Source of the DNA: Thozetella sp. PMI_491
Taxonomy: Eukaryota > Ascomycota > Sordariomycetes > Chaetosphaeriales > Chaetosphaeriaceae
Direction: 5' to 3'
DNA: 64,000 nucleotides
Assembly: GCA_021432635.1 (NCBI GenBank)
Contig: MU270035.1
Coordinates: 1-64,000, forward strand
Positions 1 through 12,786 of this stretch are shown here, one piece after another (within the stretch, counting starts at the first letter, position 1; each line of letters begins with the position of its first letter). The notes under the pieces are model-generated. The model searched no databases. It was not told the origin of the DNA and saw only the letters and a list, made by a program, of their open reading frames with translations. The position numbers and the translations under genes were made by a program.

Positions 1-30
1 CCATATCCACAGCGAGCGAGCGCTGCGAAT

Positions 31-498
31 CTACTGTTCCAACAGTTTCAATCTTTCCTTAGGTAGCTCGTCTGACATTGCTGGCAGCAGGTCTTCTACC
101 TCGAGCCTCCCCTCGTCAAAAGCCCACGCGCATTCGAGATAGAATGCATCATAGAACGGCCGCCACGAGACGGGGCTGTAGCGGGGCGGCATCCAGTCGA
201 ACATTGCGGAGCTGAATAGATCAGAGTCCCCGGACTGGATCAGAGCCGAGATGGAAGTGACCAAGGGAGGGTTTGGTTTCCACCAGAACGGGACAATAGC
301 CCACATGTGTGGCACATTCGTGACATAGCATCCCATTAGTGATCCATTGAGGCTTGTTTTACCTAAGACGTCTCTAGCCTTGGAAATGGTGAGTTGGCGG
401 CCTGCGACATAGACTCCCCAGACGACCCCCACTAGTGCGATAATGGTGCTAATGAAGCCAAGGACCGAAATTGCATTACTGACTTCATCCCAGCCCAT
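31..498 (-). CDS. Hypothetical protein with one N-terminal membrane segment
   Basis: A 155-residue uninterrupted reading frame whose ATG is at 496-498 and whose stop is at 31-33. Residues about 8-32 form one hydrophobic stretch that looks like a membrane anchor. The rest is soluble and aromatic-rich, with a Trp/Pro segment in the middle (around WAIVPFWWKPNPP) and an acidic C-terminus. I do not recognise a named domain. The composition suggests a fungal orphan family of small single-pass proteins. The frame closes very near the left edge, so a further 3' exon outside the window cannot be excluded. It lies on the same strand as the STAND gene to its right but is separated by about 2 kb of non-coding sequence, so co-regulation is not implied. 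Confidence 0.5.
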   Translation of the reverse strand: MGWDEVSNAISVLGFISTIIALVGVVWGVYVAGRQLTISKARDVLGKTSLNGSLMGCYVTNVPHMWAIVPFWWKPNPPLVTSISALIQSGDSDLFSSAMFDWMPPRYSPVSWRPFYDAFYLECAWAFDEGRLEVEDLLPAMSDELPKERLKLLEQ

Positions 499-2569
499 TC
501 TGAATCATTGCAGGGTAGCAAAATCACGGTGGTTTGTTAGGCGACGCGAATCGTCTCATATATCGGCCAGGGAGGTTTACTCGAAGCAAAAGCACGGGTG
601 CATCCACAGACGAACGAGACAGAGGGGACAATCCTATTATACTACACGTGGCGTGGACGGTAGTTATATGGCATTACGTTCCGCTCTTCTTCTACGCCCA
701 AAGGCGGGCATTAGTTCCATTGGATGCTAGCCGTGAGAGTTTTTCTTATCATGTCGCACAACAGTGCCAAGAGCTTTCATCCTTGATTGTTCCCTGATTG
801 TGCAGATACTCGATGGCGTTCCGGCAATTCTAACGGCATGTTCCGAACTGAGTGTTACATTCACAAAAGAGATTCCAGTACCATCCTAGAGACAGCGTTT
901 GTAAGATATGTTCTCTAACTATCCTCAATTAGTTCGCTTTCAATGGCAAATATACGAGTCGTGTCGGATATAGGTTATAAGCCTATAAAAAAAAGGGTTG
1001 AACCTACTAGTTTAAACTATGTATATAAACTGTACTAAAAGAGAACTTTAGTTTTATACTTAGTTAGGCACGTGAGTAGTTATTATTAATATTTAATAAT
1101 ACAGGGAAACACTAAAACCTGGTGTTTAGGTTGCTGAAAATGGCTGGTAGGGGATTGTCGCTTTAGGCAGCCCAAACACCAAGGCGGTTACAAGATACCC
1201 TATACACACCCGTGGTTGCGGCTGGATAAGGTACTTAGGTAGATAGGTAGTTAGCTTGGTAAGATGGCCTAGGGGAAGAAAGAAATTGCTGTGAAAACTC
1301 GCGGAGTCTCGGTTTTTTTGGGGTTTTTAAAGCGCGATTGGCCCCCCCTCCAAGACCCATAACATAGCCTCGAGGAAGAAAGAAATTGCTGTGAACCGTA
1401 GAGCCTCAGAAGTTCCCCCTCATTTTTCATTCCCAATCAGCCACATAAGTTGGAGGGGGAGGGGTTTCCGACACCCCCTAGATACTTAGATGCTTCTAAA
1501 AATAAACAACACCAGGTCGCAGATTACACAGAAAACAACTTTGTCAACTGTTACACTACAGTAGTAATATTCAAATGTAGAACTTTGATAACTCAGACAT
1601 GGAGGTTATTCTGCGAACTTCCACTGGAGTATCTTGCATGCCTATTTCAACTGGATCCCGTCGAGTTGAACTGTATAATCTTTCTCCAGCCATCCCTTGC
1701 TCGTTCTGAAGGGGGTTTCAACTACAAGTAATGGCCCCGAGTCGATTTTTAGTTGCCTCCCACCCTACAGATTGTATTATACCTCCATCGCACAGCGTGG
1801 CGGTGTTGAAGTCCTGGACAAGGACGCTACCCTCGTACCTAGGCTTGCATTAGTCATGATATATTGGCCCCAGCCGTTCAAGTTGTCCCAACGGCCGCCG
1901 CAGATGCCCGGGATATCGTTGACGTCAAACGCATATATATAGTAGTTGAACTAGTAAAGGCCCTCGAGAGGCTACATGATGCCGCGGAGGCTAGCGATTC
2001 AATACAAGCCAGCACCACGACCGTGGCGATGGTGGAAATCTTTGGATGGGAAAGCATATTGTGTCGATGACAACTAGCGCCACTATTCATTGATTCAAAG
2101 CCTGAATTTATTCGAACGAATCGCGAAGATGTGTCTTCGGGGGACGCCGATGCGAGATGTGTGGGCTCCCAGGTTGAAACTCTGGACCTTCCACTCGTGG
2201 GTGAGACACCACTTTATACACATCATCACACAGCCTGTCAGATTAAATAGGACGAAAGAGGCACAAGGAGTGCCGACTAATAGCCTTGATATCATGGAGT
2301 CCAACTGCACTGGGTACCTATATGGGTACCGTTTTGTCCTAAACCTCTGTATTTCTGAGCGCAATTGTCTCGAAAGGGAAGGTGAGAAACTTGTCAGCAT
2401 CGGCACGACTTCACTACGAAATATGTTAACAACAAACATTAAATCTATGGAACCAGACATCGGATTACGGTGCCAGCCGGGGAGGATCAGAGGTGTAAAC
2501 AAGGTGCTTGACTACTTGGATAGTAAAGGTGTAATAACATCTGGGAACAAAAGCGGCACTTCGTACTCC
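499..2569. other. Intergenic, partly A+T-rich, no supportable gene
   Basis: About 2.1 kb without a gene I can support. Positions about 940-1130 are strongly A+T-rich with many TpA steps, unlike the GC-rich genes around them, which is compatible with an old RIP-mutated repeat. A spaced direct repeat lies at 1268-1395. Short frames on both strands between 1450 and 2570 have no recognisable motif, no splice-joined continuation and poor coding composition. Confidence 0.6.
1268..1395. repeat. Direct repeat, two 28-bp copies exactly 100 bp apart
   Basis: A 28-bp unit containing GAAGAAAGAAATTGCTGTGA occurs at 1268-1295 and again at 1368-1395, differing at only a few positions near its left end. The sequence between differs and contains a pyrimidine-rich tract. 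No gene overlaps. It may be a remnant of a tandem duplication or of a degraded mobile element; function unknown. Confidence 0.75.
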
Positions 2570-5500
2570 TTAATCCCGGGTGGGCTCCGGCCCTGCACAG
2601 TCAACATATTCGGCCTTGACCTGCGCTTTCCAGTCTTCCAGCGCGATGGCCTTGTCTCCCAAGAGAACGTGGCCCTTTGGCACCGCGGCATACTTCGCTT
2701 CGTCCCGCTTGCTGATGTAGTAGAAGTCATGGTCTTTCGAGCAGTTCTTGACCTGCAGTGTGCCGTTCTGCAGCCTTTGGTAGCATGACTCGTTGAGCTG
2801 TATGTAGCCACTGTTCTTGCAGATCCAAATCTCGGTTGAGTGCTTCCACCCATAACCACAGTCCCCGTCGCAATAGCAGATCGTAGTGTCCGGTTCCTTG
2901 GGTTCCTGATCGTCCTTATATTCATCGTCCTCGTCGTCTTTCTCATCTTTTTCTCCTTTCCCGCCCCTATTGTCTCCCTCTTCCATTTCAAGTGGAACGC
3001 TCGCGTTGTTTGAGGCAGCGGGGGGTACTAAGGATGCTTCAAGGACGCCCGTATTACGGAGAGCCATCTTCTCGTCCCATGCTTTCTTCTTCTCCAAATA
3101 TACCGCGTATACCGCTTGTTCCGACTTTTCCATCATCTCCCAAGCGATCAGAGCGTTTGGTATGTCCCCACGCACCGAGAAGACTAGGCTCAAGTCCCAA
3201 AAAGACATATCATCATTCTCAATAACGTCATCAGAAAGCATCTCGAGCGCTTCAGCTACGAGGCTTTTCACAACCTCCTTAGCTTTGTTTTCGTCTCCGC
3301 GGTGATGGAAGTAAGAGAAGAAGTCGATGCGCAGCTGTTTTCCCATTTGATCCATCGACTTGAATCTTTCGTAGAGTTCCTCGATCTTGTGGTGGTAGTG
3401 GCTCACAACGTCTGGTTCAGCAGCTTTCATGACCGACTGTCGGGTGTATACCCAGACCAGAGTGGTCAGGAGGCCGTTAGTCGCCCAGGATCTAAGGCCG
3501 TCGGTTCTGATATCGTCTAGTCTCCGGAGAGCGTCCTCAAGCACTGGGATCGCGGCTTCCTCGTGACCCTTTCGACTCTCGAGTACTCGGGCGTACTGAG
3601 TACGAATTGTATACAATTCCATAGGCTCGCTGGTGGCTGTGAGCGCTTTCTCGTAAACCATTGTCGCCAAGTCCCACCGGTTCTCGGATGCCATGGCCTG
3701 GGCGATACGCTCTTCAGAGTTGTGTGCACCCATTAGTAGCCTCAGGGCAAACTTGGCTGCTATCTCATCGCTGATGCCAGGGCCCTTGAGCAGCCTTTCC
3801 AGGGATTGCATGAAGACATCCCATCGATTTCGGTCGCCATAGTTCCAGAGAATGAAGATAAATCTGCCCAATGTGAGCGGTGAAAGATCCACATCCAAAG
3901 CGCGAAAGTAGGTTGTAATCGCCAGATCCGTTTGATGGTCAGACTCCCAGTACTTGTCGGCGAGATCTACGAGCATGCCGGCCAGCATTGCATCGTTGCC
4001 TTCTAAGGCGCGCCACTCGGTCTTGCCGTGCAACTCCTCAATCAGGTCCGTAAGCATTTCAATAGCTTCATCCCGAGACTGGTGAGCCTTTGCAAGAGTA
4101 TATCGCGCCACACAGTTTCGGGGGTCTAGATCCAACACCTTGAGTGCTTGGGTTTCGATATGCTTGTTGGTGATGGTATCGTGGCTGCTCTGACAATATA
4201 CCAAGAGGAGCGCTTTCTGCGCCTCCCAGTGCACATCCTTTTCCGTGACGTCCAAAAGTTTCTGTGACCAGTCTTCGACGAGCTGCACCATTTCTGGAGT
4301 TACATTGAACAGTGCTTCCAGGATTGTCGACGTACTCGTGTCATCTGCTTTTTTCTCCGTTGCCTGTGACAGTTAACCCAAGTTACATAATGGTATCGGT
4401 CTGCTTATGTACCTTCGTGAGGATCCCGATTAGCACCAGGAAGCAGTACAGCATGCTGTGTTTAGACCATCCTCCCTGGAATACCTGTCCCGCCGCTCGC
4501 TTTGCAACCTTTTCGAACAGTATTTTGTGGCGATCGCTCTCCTTTTCTTTGAACAGTGCCGGTAACGACTGGGTCTTGATGTCCTCGAGCACAGCTGAGT
4601 CTCCGAAAAGCTTTGCAGCGATCCGAACTCCTGCGTCGTGAAGAATCCAATCACACCAGCTCTCGGCAGTTAGCGCGGAGGGGTTGATCACTGTGTCAAA
4701 AGTGATGCCCAGCCAACCGTCTGCTTGAGGCTTAGCGCCCCAGAAAAGAGAGCAGATGGCGTGGTCCTCTGTAAGTAGCCGTAGGAACAGGACGCCAGCC
4801 TCCTCCTTCAAGTCTCTTTCTGCAATGGATAGATCCGCCTCCTCGAGGTGGTAAAGGAGGTTGTTAGCTGAGTAGTCGCGAAGGCTTTCGGTCTTCTCGG
4901 TCCGTTGACCTATCAGACAGCTCATGCACCGAAGGGCAAGAGTGATGTGGCTATTGTCGGCGTCCTGATAGATGTAATTCCCCTTGCGCACCAGCTTCTG
5001 CTGGAAAAACTCATCAAAGCCAAACTTCTGGTAGACATCAGGGGGGCACACGACCGAGAGATAGTGCTTGACGATGTTGACCTCTGTGGGCTGAACCTCA
5101 CCGGTGCCGTCTGGGGGGCCCTCCTCATTTCCATGTCTCTTCCTGGCGGGAATTTTCTCCCGGATCCCGCTTACCTTATAGTCAACCTCATTGTAAGAGT
5201 CGATTGCGAATAGCGAATACTTAGTCTGCAGCTTAGTTTCCAGAGATAGAAGAGAGGTCGCAGCGCCAACGCCTCCCCTTTGAGCCCTGAGTGCCAACGC
5301 TGCTTCCATCTCGTTGGGTTTCAGCCACTGCCTAGCGCTATTAACCCAGAGGATGATCTCATTGATCTCAGAGATCTCCTTGGCTGTCCTTGTGCAATTG
5401 AGCTTCTCTATGTCAGCCTCGATCTTGTCGGGCCGTGTAAGCCCGGCTGTCTCCAAAAGCATCTCGATCTCTTCGACCTCGGCAGTCTTCTCGATGTCGT

Positions 5501-7201
5501 CGAGGACCCTTCCGATCTTGTAGTAGTCCCCATCTGTCATTGAACCAAGACACGTTCGAATCTTTTCGCGCATCTCGGACACTTCCGGCCGCTTTGAATC
5601 TTTGAGCGTATCCATCTCATCCATGCGTGCCTTGACGAAGAGCTCGATATCCGGCTTGTTTTTCTCCCCAAGCGTGATCCTGCTAAACACGACACCGGCG
5701 CTCTCGATGCTTTCAAACATACTATGAGAGCCTGTCAGCAGCACACGCGTGCGGAGCGTCGCTGACGAATCCGAGAGCTTCCGCAGGAGGTATAGCAGAC
5801 CCCCTATGTTGTCGTCTAGCCCGTCGACTGCGATGAAGAAGGCATTATCCATAGTCCTGCGATCTTCATTCTCCAACAGAAGCTGGGTCCACATATCCTG
5901 GAGGCTCGTAAAGGAACGGACCTTGTCGCAGATGGAAGCGACCGACTTCAAGTATGGGTCGTCGGAGGTAGCGAGCTGGAAGAGCAAGCTTCTTGTCGCC
6001 GCAGACTCGACCTCGCGGCCGTTCGAGACAGCCTTGGAATCTTTCTCGATGAAGTAGTAGGCCACGGTAGACCTCTCCGTCGACCCATCTCTGCCCCTGA
6101 GCCTTTTGAGAGGCGTAATGATGCTCGACATCAGCGTCGTCTTTCCAGCCCCATCGCCTCCTTCCAGCCCTAGGATCGGGCTCGCCCCAGCCGACCCTCT
6201 TGCCCAGGAATCGAAAATCGGCTCTCTTAACAGCCACTCACCGCTTCCCTCGAGCAGAGCGTTCCTATGTCGATTAAACGCAGCCTCCCACGGTTGTGTC
6301 CTTTTCGCGCTTGTGGTGGATGGGTCGAACCCGAGGGCCTTGGCGACGATTTCTTTCCACTTTTCTGTGTCTCTCTCCTTCTTCTCCTGCGTCTGGCCCT
6401 CAACCAGGGACCCCAGCTGCGTGTCGGCCTTCTTTGCCAGCACCAAGCTGTCCCTTGAGTTCGACGCTGCCTCGCTGCTCTTGCTCCAGGTCTGAGCAAT
6501 GACCAGACCGCGCTCCTTCTCAGCCAGATTCTTCATCTGGTTCAGCAGGTCCTGCATCCCGTCATCGTTTAGGAATAGCTGCTTCATGAAGGCAGCAAAC
6601 TTGGCGCGCTTCTTCCGCAGCTGTAGAGCGCGGTCGCAGATCCGGACGAAAAGCTCCAGGAACTGACATGCAACCCTGCTGAGCTTCCTGTCCATGCCGG
6701 TCTGCGCATACTCGGCGAGACGGTCGAAGAACTCGCTGCACTTTTCTAGGAGAGCAGCTAGGCTGTCAAAGATTCCTTCGTACCCGCGCCACGCTTGGAT
6801 GACAAAGGTCAAGGCATTGTAACACATGCCGGCGGGGGCAAACACCTATAATCGTCATCAGACATGAACATCCCTACGTAACATCGGTCTACTACATTTG
6901 AGGCGCCATCAGATACGATACCTCCGACGGTAGAAATAGCTTGCAACATCCGGTTGAACACAGTTCTTGCCGTGCTGTACTGAGCCGCAGCCTTGCGATC
7001 GTCCTCCTGTACTTTGTCGAGATAGGTTAGGACGCTGTCGATGTCCAGGCCGTCGTTTATTTTCGCTCGGTCACCGCCGGCCATCTGGAGGACCCTAGCC
7101 TCCACCTGCGCCCAGATTTGCGTGATATCATCGTTGTAGGCCTTGTCATCCGCGACAGAGTTCGCGGTCTTGCTACTAGCGTCACTAGATTGTGCTGCCA
7201 T
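2570..7201 (-). CDS. NLR-like STAND protein: Goodbye-NACHT-TPR-like with C-terminal zinc-finger-like module
   Basis: Three exons (7201-6896, 6845-4413, 4363-2570) give 1510 residues; the introns are 50 and 49 nt, both phase 0 with good donors and acceptors. Residues about 1-140 resemble the fungal STAND N-terminal Goodbye domain. A P-loop GGDGAGKTT lies at about 331-339 and a Walker B-like VDGLDD at about 442-447, as expected for NACHT NTPases. The last exon is helical and TPR-like. After an acidic Asp/Glu/Lys linker, a Cys/His-rich module (about 1409-1470, beginning CYCDGDCG) resembles the atypical ZZ-like finger seen at the end of other fungal STAND proteins. Such proteins act in the cytosol as ligand-triggered oligomerising receptors in non-self recognition; that role is known for the family and inferred here. 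An alternative ATG at 7261 would add 20 residues. All key nucleotide-binding residues are present, so the gene looks functional. Confidence 0.85.
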
Positions 7202-9143
7202 TCCAACGCCCTGCCGATTCGATGCGGTTGTTGAGCACGATTTTGAGACAGGCAGAAGCACATCAGTTCGGGGCGGTGAGTTGCATACAGGCTGCGTGCC
7301 CTGTCAGCCGAAAGGCTGACCCTCCCCTGGCCAAGTTACACGCAAGGATTGTCAGCTGAACTTGGGTCGGCAATAACATGATTAGCCCCCTCCTGGAGAT
7401 TACTCATCTCCACTGCAAGGCTACCTGCCCTTCTGCGACTCTGGCATCACCAGCCATGGGTGGTTCGCACCTTTTAGACTAATCTGGTGGCATGCCATGT
7501 GTAAGGCAGGTAGCCCTACCGCTAAGATGCGGCAAGAAAACAAGATCCTGCGGAGGGCCAATCACTGCTGACTGAACCGTCCGTGAGCCAAGACGAGTCA
7601 ATCAGGGAGCGGTTCACTACTAGCTCACCAATGCGCCGATCCGTGAGCTAAGGTATATAAAGAGCAGCTTGTATTCAAGACTAGTTTTTTACCTAGACCG
7701 ATACTTTCCTATAGCTCCAGTTACTTTTTGGGAATTGAGCCAAATTCCATTTCAACTCAACGCCCCACTTCAGGCTACTTGTGGTAATTATCCCGCACCC
7801 TTAGGTACCACTAGAATAGAATATTTTGTCGGCAGCTTAGGAGGTGACTGTAACACTACACCGCGCCTGTTTCTACTGAGTATAATTCAATATTTTGCAG
7901 ACGTTATTTAATTATTATCTGCTCAAGATGGCGCCCTATGGTGGTATGTTTCTCGGTACGAAATAGGTGGCTGACTAGCGCCCCTCACGCTCTCCCAAAA
8001 TTAAAGCTTTGTGAGAGCAAGCTTAGTTTTGGGAGAGCGTTGGCCGGCTTATCTATCGGACAGCGAGGAGACCATCGGAGACCACTGGGCTAGTCAGCCC
8101 CTCTATTGCCCCAATTTTTGGCGTCTGTTGTTTAACTGCAAAGAGGCCTTCATCAGCATTTCCCATACTTCGCCTGTGGCGCCTCCGAGCATGCACTGCC
8201 CCACTCTCGCCCTTCAGGTTCTCGTTTTCCGCCTGGTCTTTCACTGCAATATTTTACCCACACCGGCCCCTATATTCCGTCCACATGGGCGGCCCAACAG
8301 TAACTTCTTTAGGAAATTTAGGAACCCCCACTAACATATGTTCCTAATCCCGCCTTCTTCACGTCTTTTTTTTTTTTTCTTTCATTCACTTTCGTGTTTA
8401 ATTCGACGTGTTACGACCAGTAGGAACGGTGCTGCACAGGAGTCCGCGCAAGCCGCGGAAATGTTTCAATGCCAAGTGAGGAATCATCGACTACATCGTG
8501 ACCGGCAGCGGCGTCTCCGTTCCCCATATTGTCCTTACAACTATCAAGGCATGTTCCTCGCAATGCAGCCAGTCAATTCGGTCATCCAAGGCATTAATGA
8601 GAAATCGAGTGTATGTTACAACAGCCTTTTAAAGGACGATGCTGCGCCTGAGATGTTGGGCTGATATGCACATCGCCCAATTCAGAGTAGAAGCCAAGCC
8701 TAGATCAGGTGAAATGGTGGTGGGGAGCTCGGCTGCGGCCTGTGTGGCAGCGTTCGCCTCCATCTAGAAGCCCAGGTGGTGCTGGGTAGATGGGCTAGAG
8801 CTCTAAGGCCCACCGCAAAGTGTGATAGGCGTGTCAAATGCAGCTTTGTAAGGCACAGCGCGGAAGATAGAGTCATGTTGGGAGCGGTCAGATTGCAACG
8901 TTGGCTGCCAAAATGGGAAAGGGTGGTCGGGTCGACGACGCAAGCCCACCATACTTCAGCCTATTAATCATCGCTGCATTAGGAGATTAGCTTGTCATGA
9001 TGTATTGCGAGATGCAAAACGCATCGAAAGTGCTTAACAGCCTACTAAAATGCCGGTAGCCAAAGGGAGGAATGGGCTTGAAGGACCGTCGTTATTAACG
9101 ACACTAAAGAGATCCGTTTCAGATCGGGCAGTTCTGTTTCCCA
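7202..9143. other. Intergenic, no supportable gene; contains a large palindrome
   Basis: About 1.9 kb between two minus-strand genes. A plus-strand TATATAAAG sits near 7654, followed by short frames without recognisable motifs. A fold-back palindrome lies at 7987-8040, a long T tract near 8366-8378, and a 15-bp palindrome at 9088-9102 just downstream of the ankyrin gene stop. I see no conserved protein-coding sequence. Confidence 0.55.
7987..8040. repeat. Near-perfect inverted repeat (fold-back)
   Basis: The arm at 7987-8009 (starts ACGCTCTCCCAAAATTA, ends AAGCTT) is the reverse complement of 8019-8040 (starts AAGCTT, ends GGGAGAGCGT) apart from one or two mismatches near the inner part. The loop is about 9 nt and itself contains GAGAGC. 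This could form a cruciform or hairpin. It could be a remnant of a small inverted-repeat element. No flanking target duplication was recognised. Confidence 0.75.
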
Positions 9144-12100
9144 TCACGGCTCATTCCAAGTGACAAACTGATCCATGAAGCTGCTGAGAATAGTGCTCTG
9201 GCTTTCACCGTCGATGCCCAAGTTGTCTTCAATTCCTGTCTGACTCAAGCCGCGCCTGGCCGAATTGCAAGACTCCAAAAGTTCCACGACAGAAGGATGG
9301 CCTCTCTCCCTTGCCAATTCGATGGCTCCTTCATACTGGGCATGGTGCTCACCGCCGAGTCCCGCGCCAAAGTGAAGTAGCATCTTAACCGTATCGATGC
9401 GCCCGTTCCCAGCGGCGAACTCGAGGGCGGTGCCTCCCAGTCTGCTCCCGGGAGCATTGGGATCAGCCCCCCTTTCCAGAAGGCGATGTACGATGCCGCC
9501 AAACCCAGCCTCGCAAGCAAGCTGCAACGCAGTAGCGCCGTGTTCTGCCGCGGCTGGGGCGTTGAAATCGGCCCCGAGATTCAACAGGTAGTCGACGATT
9601 TGGAAGTCGCCAACTTCGACGGCTTTCTGCAGCGGAGTCCTTCTAATAAGCTTGGTGGTCCGCCGATTAATATCGGCCCCCGTGTCGACAAGGACGCGTA
9701 TCTTGGCGGCTTGCCGGGCGCCGATGGCCACAAGCAGGGCTGTTTCGCATGTCCGTTCGAAGTTGCGAGATCTTGCAATGATGGCTTCGCGATCCGCACC
9801 CTCCAGCATCATGCGCATCATGGCCATGCCTGACTTGTCTTCTGTTTCGATAGCATCGCACAGCGGAGTGCTCAGTCGGGACAGGGTCCTAATCCTAGCT
9901 TGTCTCTCGTCCTTTTCCGACCAGAACAGGGTGCGAAACCGAATATTCCTGGCTAACAGCTGCTCGAGGATGGCTTCGTCTCCGGTTCGGACCGCCATCC
10001 TCATCGCCTCGAGGCCAAACAAGCCCTTCCCTCTGGGATATCTCTGCTGGAAGCTATCTAGGATCATACGGACGAATTGCTCGCTTCCAGACAAAAGCGC
10101 CGCATCCAGAGCGTCTGAGTCCCCTGGATCCGCCCCGCTGGCGAGCATATAAGACACGACATCCGCATCGGCCCGGCGAATGGCTGTTACCAGAGGCGAC
10201 TGGTCCTGCGGTGCCGAGTCGAGGGCAGCAGAACCGCCATACTCCATGAGGATATCCAAGACTGCCTTGTTCTTGCTGAGTATGGCTGCTTCGAGGGGTG
10301 ATTTGCACTCGTCACAGGATTCTGTCACGGATATTCCGGCGAGGAGCAGTTCTCGGAGAAGGGACGGGTCGCCACACTGCACGGCCCTATAGAGCAACCG
10401 TGCAGAATTCTTTCGGACATTGATCAGATCATGGTCGAGGAGCGCGCGCACCACCTTGTCCCTCTTCAGATACAGAGCACATTCGAGCGGGCTCCTCAGG
10501 ATCGCCCCGGAGAGAGATAAAGCCCCCTCGAACAGTCTCGTCCCATCAGAGTTGACATCAGCGCCGTCGCTGATGAGCTCCAATGCGAGCTCCGTCTGGT
10601 TAGCAATTATAGCTGCGACCAGACCAAGACTTAGTGACTTCCCGGTGCAGGGTATATTGAGGGATCGCAATTGTTGGGCCAGGTCGAAATCGCCTACCTC
10701 GAACGAAGCTTCGAGGGCGGCGTTGACGATGGAGCTCCTGTTTCGCTCCACCATCTGCCTCCACACTTCGGCCTGTTCGAAGAGGCCATAAATATTTGGA
10801 TTTCGAGTCCTAATAGCCTCTGCAAAGGCCGTAGTCTCGATGAGTCCAGTAAATGGACCAGACCTCACTTCCGGCACCAGGTCTAGGCCTTCAAAGTAAG
10901 CTCTTCTCTCCTCTAAACCAGCCCGATCAGCGTCGACCATCTCGTGCGGGTCAGCACCGTATTCGATGAGGAATTGGATCAATTCGCTATTTTCATTATG
11001 GACAGCAGTCCAGAGGGACTCCTTGGGCAGGGAAAATTGGTCTGTGGCGAGGAGGAATCGAAGCAGCTCCACACGGCCCTGTTCCACAACAATTGGTAAG
11101 ATCCAGGAGTCGGTCTCGAAAAGGGGCCTTGGAATCCAGAAGAGGGCATTTGGGTGCGATAGTAAAAGACGGAAAACCCGCAGCGCCATGGCGTTATCCG
11201 TCATGCTTAGACAATAGCTTAGTAACTGTTTGTTTTCTAGATAGCGCCTGTGGTCGTCCTCGGTCCCGGATTGAAGGAGCTCCCATAGCACGGTTGGGCA
11301 GTCTAGCTTTGTATAGTCAACAATGTGCGGGTCCACGCTGGCTCCATATCGTAGGAGGAGACGCACAAGCTCGAGAAGATGACATGTGCCCTCGTGTTCT
11401 GCTGCTGATGATTTGCGGCCCACCATTCGCTGTCGGGGGCTCTCGAGGAAAAGGAGCTCCTCAACGTTTGGTATGCAGCTTTCTCTCGTGCGCAACTGGA
11501 GAGTGGCGATGGCACAGGCTAGAGCTCCCCTATCGTAGGACGCATAGCTCCTATTAGGATTTGCCCCAAAGCTGAGTAAGCTATCAGCGATCTCCTTGTG
11601 CCGGTACAAACAAGCCAGTTCGAGAGAGGTTCGCCGTTGGCCGAAGTCGTCCAGGTGCACTGTCGTGTCTAGGTCGAGGCGAAGTTCCGGGACAGTGAAG
11701 AACAGCTTAGCAGCCCAGGCATCGTCGTCTTCGATCGCGCATTGGCACAAGCTCCGAATGAGGCTTTCCTTGAAAACGGGAGGAAAGATCTGGATGAATG
11801 AGAGGATTGCGCTGCTGGCATACGCTTTAAGGAAACTCCAGACTGTTTTATACGATACGTCTCGCGTGCCAACAAAGTTATTAACAATGCTGAATATCAA
11901 AAACCGAGCATAGGCTGAGTTGATGGGATTGATTTCCTGAACATCCAGTTGTGCACCTTGGCGTGACGCGTCCGCAAGGTTCGCAGATAGCAGTGCTGGA
12001 GCAAATGCCAGCTTGAGAAAACCAGATGGAACGCCGGGGGCTGTGGTTGCCGTCGTGAGGATAGCTGTCGGTATCAACGCCCGATTGACTCGAATTGTCT

Positions 12101-12786
12101 CATTCTGCACTGGAGGCAATGGCTCCATATCGGAAATAGTGCCCACTCTGATCAGAGCTCTTGGGTCTACATACTCGGGCCCTCTCGGGGGCGGTGGCGA
12201 GGGGAGGCGGGTAGCCCGGAGCAACTCTTCGCTAGGCAGCGCAAGTTCTTCAACATCTTTCGGGGGAGGCGGAGTAGCGAGACGAAAGCCAGGAAGCAAT
12301 GCTGTGTAAAATTGGAAATGATATGCCGTCAGCATCATGCTAACGTACCCAGAAACTGATCTTCACACCTTGAGCAGCGCCCTCAGACAACCCTCGTACG
12401 TGTCTTGCTAGTTCCCGCTGAACGGTGTCGCTGGCCACCATGCGGCCTTTGAAGAACACTTCTGTAGGTTTCCCGAGAGCATGGCGCATCCTGAGATGAT
12501 ATGCGATAGCTCTCCATTCAGTTCCCTTGTGATTCTTGACCAGGCCCCATTTCTTAAGCCGTGTTTCGTATTGGGACTTACTATTTTACTCCTTAGCTAC
12601 AAGGCCTCGCCTGCTAAGCATCATGCGAGAAGCACGCTACCTTGCCAGGAAATTATCTTGCTTGGCCATAATCATCCGAACATCTGCAAGGCTCTTGTTC
12701 TCCTCCATATATAGAGAGACGATTTTGGCTTCATACCGCTCCCAGTCGAGCCGAGTTCGGGGATTGCTGCGAGGCTGGGAATCCAT
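9144..12786 (-). CDS. Clr5-domain ankyrin-repeat protein
   Basis: Three exons (12786-12641, 12580-12369, 12301-9144; introns 60 and 67 nt) give 1171 residues. The N-terminal part crosses the first intron and reads as a Clr5 domain (about residues 12-70): a Trp-containing start, ENKSLADVRMIM, then KSQYETRLKKWGLVKN. This fungal domain is named after the fission-yeast silencing factor Clr5. A Pro-rich linker follows, then an Ala-rich middle, and from about residue 340 to the end many ankyrin-type repeats (for example LLSFGANPN, LLDTGADI-like and LLERGADPNAPG motifs). Ankyrin arrays bind protein partners, so the protein is probably a nuclear or cytosolic adaptor; the partner is unknown. The first-exon ATG at 12786 fits the domain; an upstream in-frame ATG at 12834 is possible. 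The second donor (GTGTGA) was chosen because it alone keeps frame with the acceptor at 12302. Confidence 0.85.

Noticed and set aside
2090-2788. 232-codon plus-strand frame overlapping the STAND 3' end
   Set aside because: It is antisense to coding sequence for part of its length and lacks any motif or coding bias elsewhere.
9088-9102. 15-bp palindrome after the ankyrin gene as a terminator
   Set aside because: Hairpin terminators are not a eukaryotic polymerase II feature; a short palindrome is expected by chance.
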